From the NCBI RefSeq assembly GCF_001613345.1, contig NZ_BDCE01000051.1:1-64000 (forward strand): DNA of 64,000 bases, given 5' to 3'. Shown in pieces: positions 33,746 through 42,625 of this stretch. Below the pieces are notes generated by a model. It was given only the letters and a program-made list of their open reading frames with translations. It was not told the origin of the DNA and did not search any database. The stretch is from Nocardia uniformis NBRC 13702. Lineage in GTDB: Bacteria > Actinomycetota > Actinomycetes > Mycobacteriales > Mycobacteriaceae. The translations under genes and the position numbers were made by a program. Position 1 is the first letter of the stretch. Each line of letters starts with the position of its first letter.

Positions 33746-33943
33746 TTACCGCCGCGACGTTTCCCGCAGTGCCTTCTTGGCGGCTTCCTGCACCCGGTCT
33801 ATCTGTCCGGTGTAATTGCCCTTAGTCTTCTGATCCGCCAAATCGCCGACTTTGTCCACCAGTGGTTCGAGTTTGTCGGCGTGTTGTGCCCCGAGATCGG
33901 CGGCTTTGCTTGCCACGCCCTTCAGCTGGTCGAACAAACCCAC
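33746..33943 (-). CDS. Rv0909-type antitoxin family protein
   Basis: The 65-residue, charged, all-helical protein matches the Rv0909/MT0933 pattern: GLFDQLKGVASK, ADKLEPLVDKVGDLADQK, then a TKGNYTGQIDRVQEAAKKAL tail. GTG 33943 has AGGAGG seven bases before it. In M. tuberculosis the partner of Rv0909 is the SRPBCC-fold toxin Rv0910. No such gene is next to it here, so it may be a solitary stress-type protein of the same fold rather than an antitoxin. Confidence 0.78.
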   Translation of the reverse strand: MGLFDQLKGVASKAADLGAQHADKLEPLVDKVGDLADQKTKGNYTGQIDRVQEAAKKALRETSRR

Positions 33944-34115
33944 GATCGGCCTCCTTGAATCCAATTGCACTCCGAGACAGCTTATCTCGCACCGCGTCGG
34001 GTGATCACTCGGAGCCTCCGGCGGGGATGAGGTACGGGTTTGGTTCCGAATTCCTTATGGTGGCATTGGATTTCGACTCAGGCCTCGGTCCGTTCGGGTG
34101 AGCGATGCTGGTCGC

Positions 34116-35519
34116 CTACGGTCCTGGTGTGGCGTAGACATGGATAACGGGGTCACCGGTCTCCGGTTCGGCGAGTTCATCGATCGGGCCGGACCGTTCG
34201 GTTGGCGGGTCGGGACTCCAGGCCGCCACGACACCGGGTACCTGGTCCTCGACCACATAGGTGGCACGGGTGTGTACCGGCGCCCCGGGCCGTTGCACGT
34301 AGGGCACGATCCGAAAATCATTGCGCCACAATCGCGAGTCCACCTCGACGCGGACGTAGCCGCGCTGGGCGTTGAAGAACTTCAGATCCGGGTTGGCGGC
34401 CAGCAGGCGCCGGCCGTGGCCGTAGGTGTCGACACCGTCGCCGCCGCTGGTCACCGAGGTGCCCGTGAACTCGCTGCCGACCACGGGTGATTCGGGGTCG
34501 GTGTGGTCACGTCGCAGGTCGGCGGCGTAGTTCTCGTGCCGGTCTCCGGTGATGACCACGAGATTGCGCGTCCCGTGATCGGTCGCTTCGCCGAGTATCG
34601 TGTCGCGGTCGGCGGTATAGCCGTCCCAGGCGTCGGTGGACACCACGGTGGCCGGGCCGGGGTCATGGTCGGTCTGCGCCATCACCACCTGATTGCCGAT
34701 GATCTGCCAGCGGGCGTGCGATCGGCGCAGGCCCTCGATCAGCCAATCACGTTGTGCGCCACCGAGGATCGAGCGGTCGGTGCGGGATCGGCGGGCGCGG
34801 TCGGTGGTGAGGGTGCCATTGAGGCTCGCCTGTTTGCTCCGGTACTCGCGGGTGTCGAGCATGGTGATCTCGGCGAGATCGCCGTACCGGTAGCGGCGGT
34901 GCAGCCGCATGGCGGGTCCCGTGGGCAACTGCGCGATCCGCAGCGGCTGGTGTTCGTACATCGCCTGGAAAGCGGCGGTGCGGCGGCGGAACAGCGGCGG
35001 AATGATGTCGATATCGAAATCCAGGCCGGAGGTTCCGCCTGCCCAGTTGTCGTCGACCTCGTGGTCGTCCATGGTCACCAGCCATGGGAACAGCGCATGG
35101 GCGCGCTGGAGCGGGGCCTCGGCCTTGGACAGCGCATATCGCAGCCGATACCCGGAGAGGTCGCGGGCTTCGGGCCGCAGGTGCGATTCCACTACTCGGC
35201 CGGTGCGATGGCCGGAGACCGCGTCTTCGTAGATGTAGTCCCCGAGATGCACCACCAGATCGAGAGCCTCGGCGGCGATATGTTCATAGGCGGTGTAGAA
35301 GCCGTCGTTCCACGCTTGGCAGGAGGCGAAGACGAATCGCAGTCGCGCCGGACTCGCGACGAGGGCTGGTGCGGTGCGGGTCCGCCCAATAGGCGAGATC
35401 GCCGAACCCGCCCGGAACCGGTAGAAATACCAGCGATCGGACCGCAATCCCGATACCTCCGGATGCACGCTGTGTGCGAGTTCCCGAGTGGCGACCGCTT
35501 CGCCGCGACGCGCGGGCCG
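34116..35519 (-). pseudogene. Alkaline phosphatase D (PhoD) family, 5'-truncated
   Basis: The frame covers the PhoD catalytic domain with FVFASCQAW, HLGDYIYED, WLVTMDDHEVDDNWAGG, the conserved ITGDRHENY and SEFTGTSVTS, and a complete C terminus. It starts inside the family alignment: the text RRGEAVATRELAHSVHPEV just downstream of an in-frame TGA (35520-35522) corresponds to the end of the N-terminal domain. The Tat signal and first domain, about 80-120 residues, are missing. A GTG at 35468 could give a shortened, unexported protein. Loss of export would probably abolish function of this secreted phosphodiesterase. The break lies about 175 bases from tRNA-Pro. Confidence 0.75.
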
Positions 35520-35525
35520 TCAGCT

Positions 35526-35539
35526 CGGGCACGTGCCCG
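35526..35539. repeat. 14-bp perfect palindrome at the phoD break
   Basis: CGGGCACGTGCCCG is self-complementary and lies four bases beyond the TGA that ends the phoD homology. It may mark the breakpoint or be chance in GC-rich DNA. Confidence 0.35.
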
Positions 35540-35695
35540 GGTCGAAGGTCACGAGCTCTACTACGTCGACCGCGCCCCACCCTGGCACCGGATAGCTCAC
35601 CGATCCTGGACCGCCTTGTCAGCTGAATCCGTGTCGAGGAGTCGATTTCAGCAGAAAGCCCCAGCGTCTCCACCGGGGCTGACCTGCATCTTCTG

Positions 35696-35769
<74 letters not shown>

Positions 35770-36249
35770 CCGCACTCGCTTGCGCGGGTGCTCGACGAGA
35801 TTACCGCACTACCCCCCGTCTGGACCAAATCGCGAGGATACCGAGGTGGGTCGGGCTATTCGGGTGGGGTGGAGTGCCGACCGGGCGGGCAGGTGGTGCG
35901 TCCTGCGCTCTCCCGCCCGGTCGGCGGGTTCCGCCGCAGGCCGGACCTCGCCTGCCGGCTGGGTGTGGGGTAAGGGGGCACCTCAACCGGTGGGCGGTGC
36001 GTGCGGCGGAGTGCGTCTGGTGGGCGGTGGGGATATACGGGGCAGCACCGCTCGCCGGACACACGATCTCGGGGACTTCGACTGTTGGTTAGCTGGTCTG
36101 TGTTTCACGCTATTCGGCGTGGTGGGCGGGGCGAGGGTTCATCGGAGGTTGTCTGGATACCTCACCAGGTGATGGACACGGCGTGGTGAGTGGGCACAAG
36201 AGTGGGTGAAATACATTCTTGCCGAGGCAATTTGGACGGCATGGGAGGC
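35770..36249. other. Intergenic region with a strong hairpin, no gene
   Basis: The 480 bases between tRNA-Pro and the esterase gene contain the promoter region of the tRNA at the left end. A very GC-rich centre has the long hairpin listed separately. The right part holds the 3' flank of the esterase gene. Open frames here have poor composition (Pro/Arg/Gly runs). I see no gene. Confidence 0.5.
35877..35924. repeat. 13-bp perfect inverted repeat with inner stem
   Basis: The arms CCGACCGGGCGGG (35877-35889) and CCCGCCCGGTCGG (35912-35924) are exact complements. Inside them CAGG and CCTG can extend pairing. The structure lies in a gene-free region downstream of the esterase gene and upstream of tRNA-Pro. 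It may be a terminator, a small structured RNA or a mobile-element scar. Confidence 0.5.
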
Positions 36250-37266
36250 TCACTCCCCCGCGACGCCGAGGGCTCCGGCCATGGTCTGCCAGGCGGGGCC
36301 CAGCTGGGCGGAGAAATCCGGCCAGGCGTGTAGACCGGTGGGGGTGTATTCGACGGTCGCGGGGATGTCGAGTTGGGCCAGGCGGTCGGCGAAGCGGGCG
36401 GTGCAGTCTCGGGCTCCGGCTTCCAGGGCCACTCCCCCGCCCGCGGTGCCGAGGGCGTCGAGGATGTCCGGGGATTGGGCGATGGAGATGAGGTCGGGGA
36501 CGCTGGGGAAGCCGGTGGCGGCGGAGAGGTAGATGGCGGTCCCGCGTAGGGATTCGGCGCCCAGGAGGCTGTCGTGGGCCATCCATTCGGGGGAAGTGGG
36601 TGGGCCCCAGAGGTTTTCGACATTGCCGCCGCGGGAGCCGACAGTGATGCGGGTGACGGCGCGGCCGACTTCGTCCGCGGTGGAATAGCATCCGCTCATT
36701 CCGGCGACGGCCCGGTAGCGGCCGGGGTGGCGTTGGGCGAGCATCATCGCGCCCTGGGCGCCCATGGAGACGCCCGCGATGGCGCGGCGGCCGCTGCTGC
36801 CCAGGTGTGCCTCGACAATGGGGGGAAGTTCTTCGGTGAGGAAGGTTTCCCAGCGGTTGAGGCCGAGCTTGGCGTCGTAGCGCTGCCAGTCGCTGTACAT
36901 GCTGCCGACACCGCCACTGGTGAGGACCACATCCACCGGCTTGTCCGCGAAGAATTCGCGCGCGCCGCCCTTGGTGATCCAGTCGGAGGTGGGCTGAGCT
37001 TCCACACCGTCGAGCAGATACAGGGTCGGGCGCGGCCCCGATCCACTGCCGACGAGCACATCGACCGGAACCACCCGTCGCATGGCGGCCGAGACGATAT
37101 TCAGCCGCTCCCAGCCCTCACCACGAAATTCGGTGGACGCCAGGTGGGTTCGCAGCACGGTCGGTTCGGCGACCGGCGTCGGCTCCGGCCACACCATGGG
37201 GGCCACGGCTATCGGGACGGCGGTCAAGGCCGCCGCCACGGCGATTGCACCGAGAGTCACTCGCAC
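36250..37266 (-). CDS. Secreted esterase, antigen 85/mycolyltransferase-like alpha/beta hydrolase
   Basis: The 338-residue protein has an N-terminal signal sequence (VTLGAIAVAAALTAVPIAVA), the oxyanion/lid text TLYLLDGVEAQPTSDWITKG and the nucleophile elbow GVSMG (Ser167). The His is probably in GLHAWPDF near the end. This is the esterase D/antigen 85 fold. In mycolic-acid bacteria such proteins transfer mycolates to trehalose or arabinogalactan outside the membrane, or act as general esterases. The GTG start is at 37266. It lies just downstream of the desaturase gene, consistent with a lipid/envelope role. Confidence 0.82.
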   Translation of the reverse strand: MRVTLGAIAVAAALTAVPIAVAPMVWPEPTPVAEPTVLRTHLASTEFRGEGWERLNIVSAAMRRVVPVDVLVGSGSGPRPTLYLLDGVEAQPTSDWITKGGAREFFADKPVDVVLTSGGVGSMYSDWQRYDAKLGLNRWETFLTEELPPIVEAHLGSSGRRAIAGVSMGAQGAMMLAQRHPGRYRAVAGMSGCYSTADEVGRAVTRITVGSRGGNVENLWGPPTSPEWMAHDSLLGAESLRGTAIYLSAATGFPSVPDLISIAQSPDILDALGTAGGGVALEAGARDCTARFADRLAQLDIPATVEYTPTGLHAWPDFSAQLGPAWQTMAGALGVAGE

Positions 37267-37272
37267 GATCGC

Positions 37273-38217
37273 CTACCCCGCCGCCCGCATTGCCGCTCGC
37301 GCCAACGCCCGGTCACGCTGCTCCTCGAAGCGCCGCGCCATGGTCTCCAGATCTTCGATATAGGCGTTCAATTCCTCGCGGGCGTACTCGCCATCACCGC
37401 TGAGATCAGTGCGTTCGAACACGCGCCAGGAGCGCAGTACCGGCCGCAGCACCCCGTCGAGGTGCTGGCGTAGGTCGTAGATGCCGTGCTTGGCCAGCAG
37501 CACCGCATTGCGGCGGAAGTCGGGCTGGGTGAGGCCGGGCATCTGGAATTGCGTCACCACATCGGTCAGTGCGCGCATCATCTGGTTGGGCGTGAGGTCC
37601 AGGGCGGCGCCGCCGATGCGGCGGTAGAAGACCATATGCAGATTCTCATCGGTGGCGATACGGGCAAGCATGCGCTCGGCAATGGGTTCACCGCAGGCAG
37701 TTCCGGTATTGCGATGGCTGATTCGCGTCGCCAGTTCCTGCAATGTCACATACGCGACACCGCTGAGGAATTGCGAAATCTGTTCGGGGCTCGCGATTCC
37801 GGTGGTCATATGCTGCATTCGCGCCTGTTCGAGCGCGACCGGATCGACGGCGCGGGTGACGACGAGGTAATCCCGCATGACAATCGCGTGCCGGTTCTCC
37901 TCGGCGGTCCAGCGCCCCACCCAGGTCCCCCACGGCCCGTCCAATCCGAAGGTGTCGGCGATTTCGCGATGGTAGGAGGGCAGATTGTCCTCGGTGAGCA
38001 GGTTGGTCACCATGGCGGCGCGGGCCAGTTCGGAGAGCCTGGATTGTTCCGGATCCCAGTCGATTCCGCCCATGGCCGCGAAATTGCGGCCCTCGTCCCA
38101 CGGTATGTAGTCGTGCGGATTCCATGGTTTCGCCTGGCGCAAATGCTCATTGAGCTGTTGTTCGGCAATCGGTTCCAATTCGAGCAGGATTTCCCGATCG
38201 GTGAGGGCGGTGAACAA
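37273..38217 (-). CDS. Acyl-ACP desaturase (DesA-like, stearoyl-ACP Delta9 desaturase family)
   Basis: The 314-residue soluble diiron enzyme has the two typical metal motifs: ENRH in the text WTAEENRHAIVMRDYL, and DENLH in RIATDENLHMVFYRR. An earlier Glu lies in LTEDNLPSYHREI. Mycobacterial DesA1/DesA2 introduce double bases during mycolate synthesis; a similar fatty-acid role is likely here. The start is an uncommon TTG at 38217, chosen because GAGGAG lies six bases before it and no ATG is near. The esterase gene follows after six bases, so they form an operon. Confidence 0.86.
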   Translation of the reverse strand: MFTALTDREILLELEPIAEQQLNEHLRQAKPWNPHDYIPWDEGRNFAAMGGIDWDPEQSRLSELARAAMVTNLLTEDNLPSYHREIADTFGLDGPWGTWVGRWTAEENRHAIVMRDYLVVTRAVDPVALEQARMQHMTTGIASPEQISQFLSGVAYVTLQELATRISHRNTGTACGEPIAERMLARIATDENLHMVFYRRIGGAALDLTPNQMMRALTDVVTQFQMPGLTQPDFRRNAVLLAKHGIYDLRQHLDGVLRPVLRSWRVFERTDLSGDGEYAREELNAYIEDLETMARRFEEQRDRALARAAMRAAG

Positions 38218-38250
38218 TGCGTACTCCTCGTCTAGCGATCCGTCGATTCG

Positions 38251-39480
38251 TCAGCAGTTACCGGTGGCCGTCTCGCCGCGGAAGCGGGCGTCGATCCAGC
38301 TCAGTACGTGTGGGAGGCCGAGTACGGCGGCGGTGAGATGGTCGGGGACAGGGACAGTGAGTGATTGCACCGTGACATCCGCATCGCACCACCGTTGCAC
38401 GGTATTGACGATCGCGTCCACCGGCACCAGTCCGTCCAGGGGTGAATGCCATTCGAATATCGGCATGTTCGGAGTACCGTCGTAGAGTTCGAGACTGTTC
38501 TCCTCGACTACGGCGCGGGCATCGCTGTCGCCGATCATCGAGGTGGATTTGGCGAAATCGATCGCACCCCGGTTGGCACCGGCGGCCAGCAGATCATTGG
38601 TGCAGCTGTTGGCCACGGTCTGGCGCACCTGCAATCCGCGATCGTTGAGCTGTTCACTGATCGGAAAGCGTTCCGGGTACTCGCGTTCGAGCCCGAGGCC
38701 CGCGGCCAGCGCCAGCCCGAATACCGGATGCGCGCCCAGGCCCATGGTTTCCAGCATTTTCACCAGGTTCATCGGTACACCGCCCGCCGCGGCCCCGGCT
38801 ATGCGCAGTTCCGGCGCATAGGTTTCCGCCATCGACGCCGCCCAGGCCGTGGCCATACCGCCGCCGGAGTATCCGGCCATCACCACCGGGCTGTCGGCCA
38901 GCCGCAGCTCATCGACCCGCTGCGCCGCGCGAATGCCGTCGAGGGTGATTTGTCCACCCAATTTGGCTGCGCCATAAGCGAATTGAGGTCCCAGATGATC
39001 GGGCATGGCGATACTCCAGCCCCGTTGCAACGCGAAGTTGTACGCCGGGGCCTCACGCACCATGAGATTCGGGTCATCGGTGTAGAGCACCCGCGAGACC
39101 GAGCACTGCGCGCCGAGGCCGTTGATGATGTGCTGATAGGACAGCAGCGGGCCGTCGGGCTGGCGGTTGTGCGGTGTCAAAACCGTTGTGATGGCGGCGA
39201 TCGGCTTCCCGGTCGAATTCGTGGACCGGAACTTCACCACCGTGATGTCGGTATCGGGGAAGGCCGCCAGCGGCGGCATGGGCCGGGTGGCCAACACATC
39301 GCCCGGCGCGTACGCGCCGATATCCTCGGGTTGCGCGTAGAACGCGTCCGGATCGGGTGCCGGGTACATCGGCTGCGCGAGCCCCGCAGGGGCGCTTGCC
39401 AATACCAGCAATCCACTCGCGATCAGCACCACTACTCGCGACCAGTCGCGCCAACGCCTTGTCGCCGAACCAACTTTCAT
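38251..39480 (-). CDS. Secretory lipase family protein
   Basis: The 409-residue protein has a signal peptide (SRVVVLIASGLLVLASAPAG). Family landmarks are AQPEDIGAYAPGDVL, YQHIINGLG and the nucleophile elbow GYSGG (Ser205), with a C-terminal ANSCTNDLLAAG Cys and HSPLDGLVP carrying the Asp. It matches the fungal-type LIP/secretory lipase family expanded in Nocardia and Rhodococcus. It acts outside the cell on acylglycerols. ATG 39480 is favoured because GGAGG precedes it and the signal peptide follows. The same region upstream holds two copies of a candidate PucR operator. Confidence 0.85.
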   Translation of the reverse strand: MKVGSATRRWRDWSRVVVLIASGLLVLASAPAGLAQPMYPAPDPDAFYAQPEDIGAYAPGDVLATRPMPPLAAFPDTDITVVKFRSTNSTGKPIAAITTVLTPHNRQPDGPLLSYQHIINGLGAQCSVSRVLYTDDPNLMVREAPAYNFALQRGWSIAMPDHLGPQFAYGAAKLGGQITLDGIRAAQRVDELRLADSPVVMAGYSGGGMATAWAASMAETYAPELRIAGAAAGGVPMNLVKMLETMGLGAHPVFGLALAAGLGLEREYPERFPISEQLNDRGLQVRQTVANSCTNDLLAAGANRGAIDFAKSTSMIGDSDARAVVEENSLELYDGTPNMPIFEWHSPLDGLVPVDAIVNTVQRWCDADVTVQSLTVPVPDHLTAAVLGLPHVLSWIDARFRGETATGNC

Positions 39481-39568
39481 ATCCGGCCTACCTCCGATAC
39501 TGCCACGCGCCATGTTGGGAGAGGGTAGGGAATATAACGGCCGAAATCGTAATCAGATCGAAATCTCC

Positions 39569-39622
39569 TGATATCTCACAAGATTCGTTCGTGATCGACT
39601 GTGGTGCCGCTGTGAGATATCC
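39569..39622. promoter_or_regulatory. Inverted pair of TGATATCTCACA-type motifs upstream of the lipase gene
   Basis: GATATCTCACA (39570-39580) and its exact reverse complement TGTGAGATATC (39611-39621) lie 30 bases apart between the divergent lipase and 77-residue ORF genes. A third copy is before the PucR gene at 39921-39934. They probably bind the PucR-type regulator encoded at 40053. Confidence 0.5.
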
Positions 39623-39676
39623 AGCCGACCAGCATGTAACAGCACGGCGGGGAGAACCGGTTCTACCGTCGAAGGT

Positions 39677-39910
39677 ATGAGCAGTATGGTTCCCGCCACG
39701 CACGATGACGGCGAGGTGCCGACCCGCCGCATTACCGTCTATTTCAACGGCCCGAGCCCCGGCGATGCCCTGGTCCTCGAGTACGCCGCGACCAGCGCGG
39801 AGGCGTGGGAGTTCACCTCCGCCGCCCGGAATTCGGGTTTGGCGGTGGCGGTGGATGGCAATGTGCGTCCTGGCCTGCGCCGACTACCGTGCGGCCGACT
39901 GTGGCGCTGA
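39677..39910 (+). CDS. Hypothetical protein, 77 residues
   Basis: The ORF starts at ATG 39677 with GAAGG close upstream. The central part TRRITVYFNGPSPGDALVLE followed by YAATSAEAWEFTSAA looks like a small alpha/beta protein. The C terminus (LRRLPCGRLWR) is less convincing. No family is recognised. It is divergent from the lipase and precedes the PucR gene by 142 bases; both it and the PucR gene are flanked by the TGATRTCTCACA motif. Confidence 0.45.
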   Translation: MSSMVPATHDDGEVPTRRITVYFNGPSPGDALVLEYAATSAEAWEFTSAARNSGLAVAVDGNVRPGLRRLPCGRLWR

Positions 39911-39920
39911 GCGCCCGATT

Positions 39921-39934
39921 TGTGATGTCTCACA
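39921..39934. promoter_or_regulatory. Third copy of the TGATRTCTCACA motif, before the PucR gene
   Basis: TGTGATGTCTCACA is itself palindromic (TGTGA-N4-TCACA) and shares eleven of twelve bases with the copy upstream of the lipase. It lies about 120 bases before the PucR start, suiting autoregulation. CRP-type sites have N6 rather than N4 spacing, so CRP is a less likely binder. Confidence 0.45.
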
Positions 39935-40052
39935 ATGGCGCATGCGCCGCGATTCCCCGATGACACAGAACGCACCGAAAGGGACCGTCGGTATGGTCGC
40001 TGTGGTTAGTGTTATCCAGCCGCACAGCTAGTCGGGGCGGAAGGAGTAATCG

Positions 40053-41315
40053 ATGCCCGTTGAGAGCACCGAAAAACTAGGTCTCACCTTTTCCGGGAGG
40101 CCGATGTCGTCGCCACTGAAGGACGTTTGGGCGCTATCACGGCAGATGGTAGGTCATTTCGTCGCCAATGTAGTGCCCTGCGGAACGCTACCCGGAGATG
40201 CCATCTACGGCGATGTCACCACCATCACCCGCACCTGCCTCGAAATCGCCGTCAGCATGCTCGATGGGCAGGATCTCCCCGCCAAGACCGAAAGGCTGCA
40301 GGACGCCGCGGCGCAGTGGGCCCGCGAGGGTGTACCCATCGACACCATTCACCACGCCATCCACGAGGGGTTCAAAATCGGGTTCGACCTGGTTGTCTCC
40401 ACCGCCACCGCGCGATACCGCGGCGAGGACAGCGAGTTGACGCTCGCCCCCGGCGATTACGAGAGCCTCATCGACGGCGCCAAACTCGTGGTCGAAATGC
40501 TCGATCGCATGACCTCCGCCGTATCCGTCGCCTACGTGCGCGAACTGCGCGCGGTGGTCGGTGAGCACCACACCGCCGTGCACACCCTCACCTCGGCGCT
40601 ACTGGGCGGGCACCCCACCTCCACCATGGCTCGCGAATGCGGTATCGAGATCGCAGAGTCCTACTATGTACTGGCCCTCACCATCCCGGCACATCCGGAG
40701 GAATCCGACCCCACGCTCGACGGCAAGGTCGTAGCTCGCCGCAAATTGCGGCGCGTGCAGGCCGAACTGGCCACCCGCTGCGCCGATACCGCGCTCTCGC
40801 TGCTGAGTGTGGACGGCGGGACCATTCTCATCCCCGCGACCATCGACGCACCCGCGGACCTGGACGAACTGATCATCCAGCTGTCCCGCGCGGGCCGGGT
40901 ACCGATCACCGCCACCACCGTCACCGCGACCCCCTCGGAGATTCCCACGGCCGCCGATCAGGCCCATGAACTCCTCGATATGGTGCACCGCCTGCAATGC
41001 GTGCGCGGACTGTACCGATTCGACGATCTCGCCCTCGAATTCCAGCTCACCCGCCCCGGCCCCGGCCGCGAATATCTCGGCTCCCTGCTCGATCGCCTCG
41101 ACGAACACCCGGAATTGCTGGAAACCCTGCAGCGCCATATCGCCAATAACCTCAACCGGCAGCGCACGGCACGCGTACTGCACGTCCACACGAATACCGT
41201 GGATTACCGGCTCAAGCGCATTGCCCAACTCACCGGCTTCGACCCCACCCAGGCGTCGGGACTGTGGTACCTGCGATCGGCCCTGGTCGCGCGCAGCTAC
41301 CGCGCCACCGCCTGA
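40053..41315 (+). CDS. PucR/CdaR-type transcriptional regulator
   Basis: The 420-residue protein has an N-terminal sensor-like region (about 1-170), a central GGDEF-like degenerate domain and the C-terminal PucR helix-turn-helix (NNLNRQRTARVLHVHTNTVD, then YRLKRIAQLTG). AAGGAG lies six to seven bases before ATG 40053. Related regulators in Nocardia and Mycobacterium are numerous and mostly activate neighbouring genes. Motif copies upstream suggest it controls the lipase at 38251 and itself. The inducer is unknown. Confidence 0.86.
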   Translation: MPVESTEKLGLTFSGRPMSSPLKDVWALSRQMVGHFVANVVPCGTLPGDAIYGDVTTITRTCLEIAVSMLDGQDLPAKTERLQDAAAQWAREGVPIDTIHHAIHEGFKIGFDLVVSTATARYRGEDSELTLAPGDYESLIDGAKLVVEMLDRMTSAVSVAYVRELRAVVGEHHTAVHTLTSALLGGHPTSTMARECGIEIAESYYVLALTIPAHPEESDPTLDGKVVARRKLRRVQAELATRCADTALSLLSVDGGTILIPATIDAPADLDELIIQLSRAGRVPITATTVTATPSEIPTAADQAHELLDMVHRLQCVRGLYRFDDLALEFQLTRPGPGREYLGSLLDRLDEHPELLETLQRHIANNLNRQRTARVLHVHTNTVDYRLKRIAQLTGFDPTQASGLWYLRSALVARSYRATA

Positions 41316-41317
41316 CT

Positions 41318-41348
41318 GTCGGTGAGCCGTTCACACCGGCTCACCGAC
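41318..41348. terminator. Strong bidirectional hairpin between convergent genes
   Basis: GTCGGTGAGCCG (41318-41329) pairs perfectly with CGGCTCACCGAC (41337-41348) around a seven-base loop. It sits three bases after the PucR stop and 12 bases before the end of the convergent gene. Perfect 12-bp stems at such places usually terminate transcription, although no T-run is present. Confidence 0.65.
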
Positions 41349-41359
41349 CATGCCCCTCG

Positions 41360-42550
41360 TTACTCGCCCATGTCGATCGAATGCTCGCGCAACCGCGACA
41401 GCGCCGTCGCGTCCGGCCACTGCCGCACCTCGAACCGGGTCGGAGACAGTCCCGGCAGCGGCGCCAGGCCCAGGATCTGCACCACCGCGTCGAATGGCAC
41501 GGTGCATACCAGGTCGATCTCACCGTCCTCCGGATCGCCCTCCACGAAATGCACGTAGTCCGCTTCCGGCAGTAGGTATTCCACGCCCTCGCCCCAGATC
41601 GTCGCGGTTACCGGGGCGCCCCCGAGCTCCTGGAACAACACCGTGGCGACGAAGGCCGGTTCCACGTCACACAGCGGCAGCAGATCCAGGTCCCGCTCGA
41701 ATTTCGCTTCCAGGAAACGACTTTGGACGGCGTACTCGGTGGCGGCGAGCCCGGTGCGGGCGCGTAGGGCCGGTTCGCGCGCGGGATGCGGGCCGAGCTG
41801 GTCGAACGGCACGACCCGGTCGAAGTCGTCGACCGTATAGCCCTGCGGTGAGATCTGCCGGGCCGATTCCCGATACTGCTCCTCGACCATCCCGAATACC
41901 TGTTCCAGCAGCTCCGGCTCATCCGGGACCACGAGCAGTGTCTGATCGTCGGGAATGAACGCCACGGGCCGATTCGCGCCACCGGCGTAGCTCGCCAGCC
42001 ACCCGGGAACCAGCAGCCAGGAGCCGAAGTAGGCGTCACCGTCATCGACGAAACGCAGAATCTCCAGGTTGTCCGGGGATCCGGGCCGCGCGATGGCGGC
42101 GAGATTGTCCCGTGCGGCCGCGAATACCGCATCCGCCTCGACACCCCAGCCCCGCGCCATATCCTCGGTCACGTACGCCCGCGTCCGCGGCAGATCCACC
42201 ACCACGGCCTCGTGTATGAACGGGAACGCGGGCCTGGTCAGCAGCACCGGATCGATATCCGCGTCCAGGCCATAGGTCACCGGTCGCAGAACCGCGCGTA
42301 GCAGCGCCCGGGCGCTCGACCAGTCCTCGGGTACCGCGTCCCCGCTGGTCATCGCGGTGACGAAATGGTCGATCAGCCCCTCCCGCTCCTCCTCCGCAGC
42401 GGCGGTGGCGTCGGCGAAGACATTGCTCAGGTACAGCATTTCCCCATGGCTGTGCCGCACGCAGAACTCCTGCGCGTCGTATTCGGCATCGGTCACCCCG
42501 TGTGCCCGCAGACTCTCCAATACGGCTTCCGCGAACCGCTCCCGCTCCAT
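41360..42550 (-). CDS. Conserved hypothetical protein (acidic, soluble)
   Basis: The 396-residue protein has no signal or membrane helix and is rich in Asp/Glu. It starts RERFAEAVLESLRAHGVTD. Segments such as AYVTEDMARGWGVEADAVFA and LLVVPDEPELLEQVFGM weakly recall DUF1444-like proteins, but I cannot confirm this. A C-terminal half with FVATVLFQELGG and VEYLLPEADYVHF follows. It is alone between the PucR gene (convergent) and arsC (same strand, 75 bases upstream). Its function is unknown. Confidence 0.75.
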   Translation of the reverse strand: MERERFAEAVLESLRAHGVTDAEYDAQEFCVRHSHGEMLYLSNVFADATAAAEEEREGLIDHFVTAMTSGDAVPEDWSSARALLRAVLRPVTYGLDADIDPVLLTRPAFPFIHEAVVVDLPRTRAYVTEDMARGWGVEADAVFAAARDNLAAIARPGSPDNLEILRFVDDGDAYFGSWLLVPGWLASYAGGANRPVAFIPDDQTLLVVPDEPELLEQVFGMVEEQYRESARQISPQGYTVDDFDRVVPFDQLGPHPAREPALRARTGLAATEYAVQSRFLEAKFERDLDLLPLCDVEPAFVATVLFQELGGAPVTATIWGEGVEYLLPEADYVHFVEGDPEDGEIDLVCTVPFDAVVQILGLAPLPGLSPTRFEVRQWPDATALSRLREHSIDMGE

Positions 42551-42625
42551 CCCCGACTCTCCTCGCTCTCGAAATCGCCTGTCGCCGTACGATTCTGCAC
42601 GTTGCCACCGACAGGGGTGCTCGAG

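Noticed and set aside
39921..39934. CRP/FNR site reading of TGTGATGTCTCACA
   Set aside because: Spacing between the half-sites is four rather than six bases, and two related copies near the lipase point to the local PucR regulator instead.
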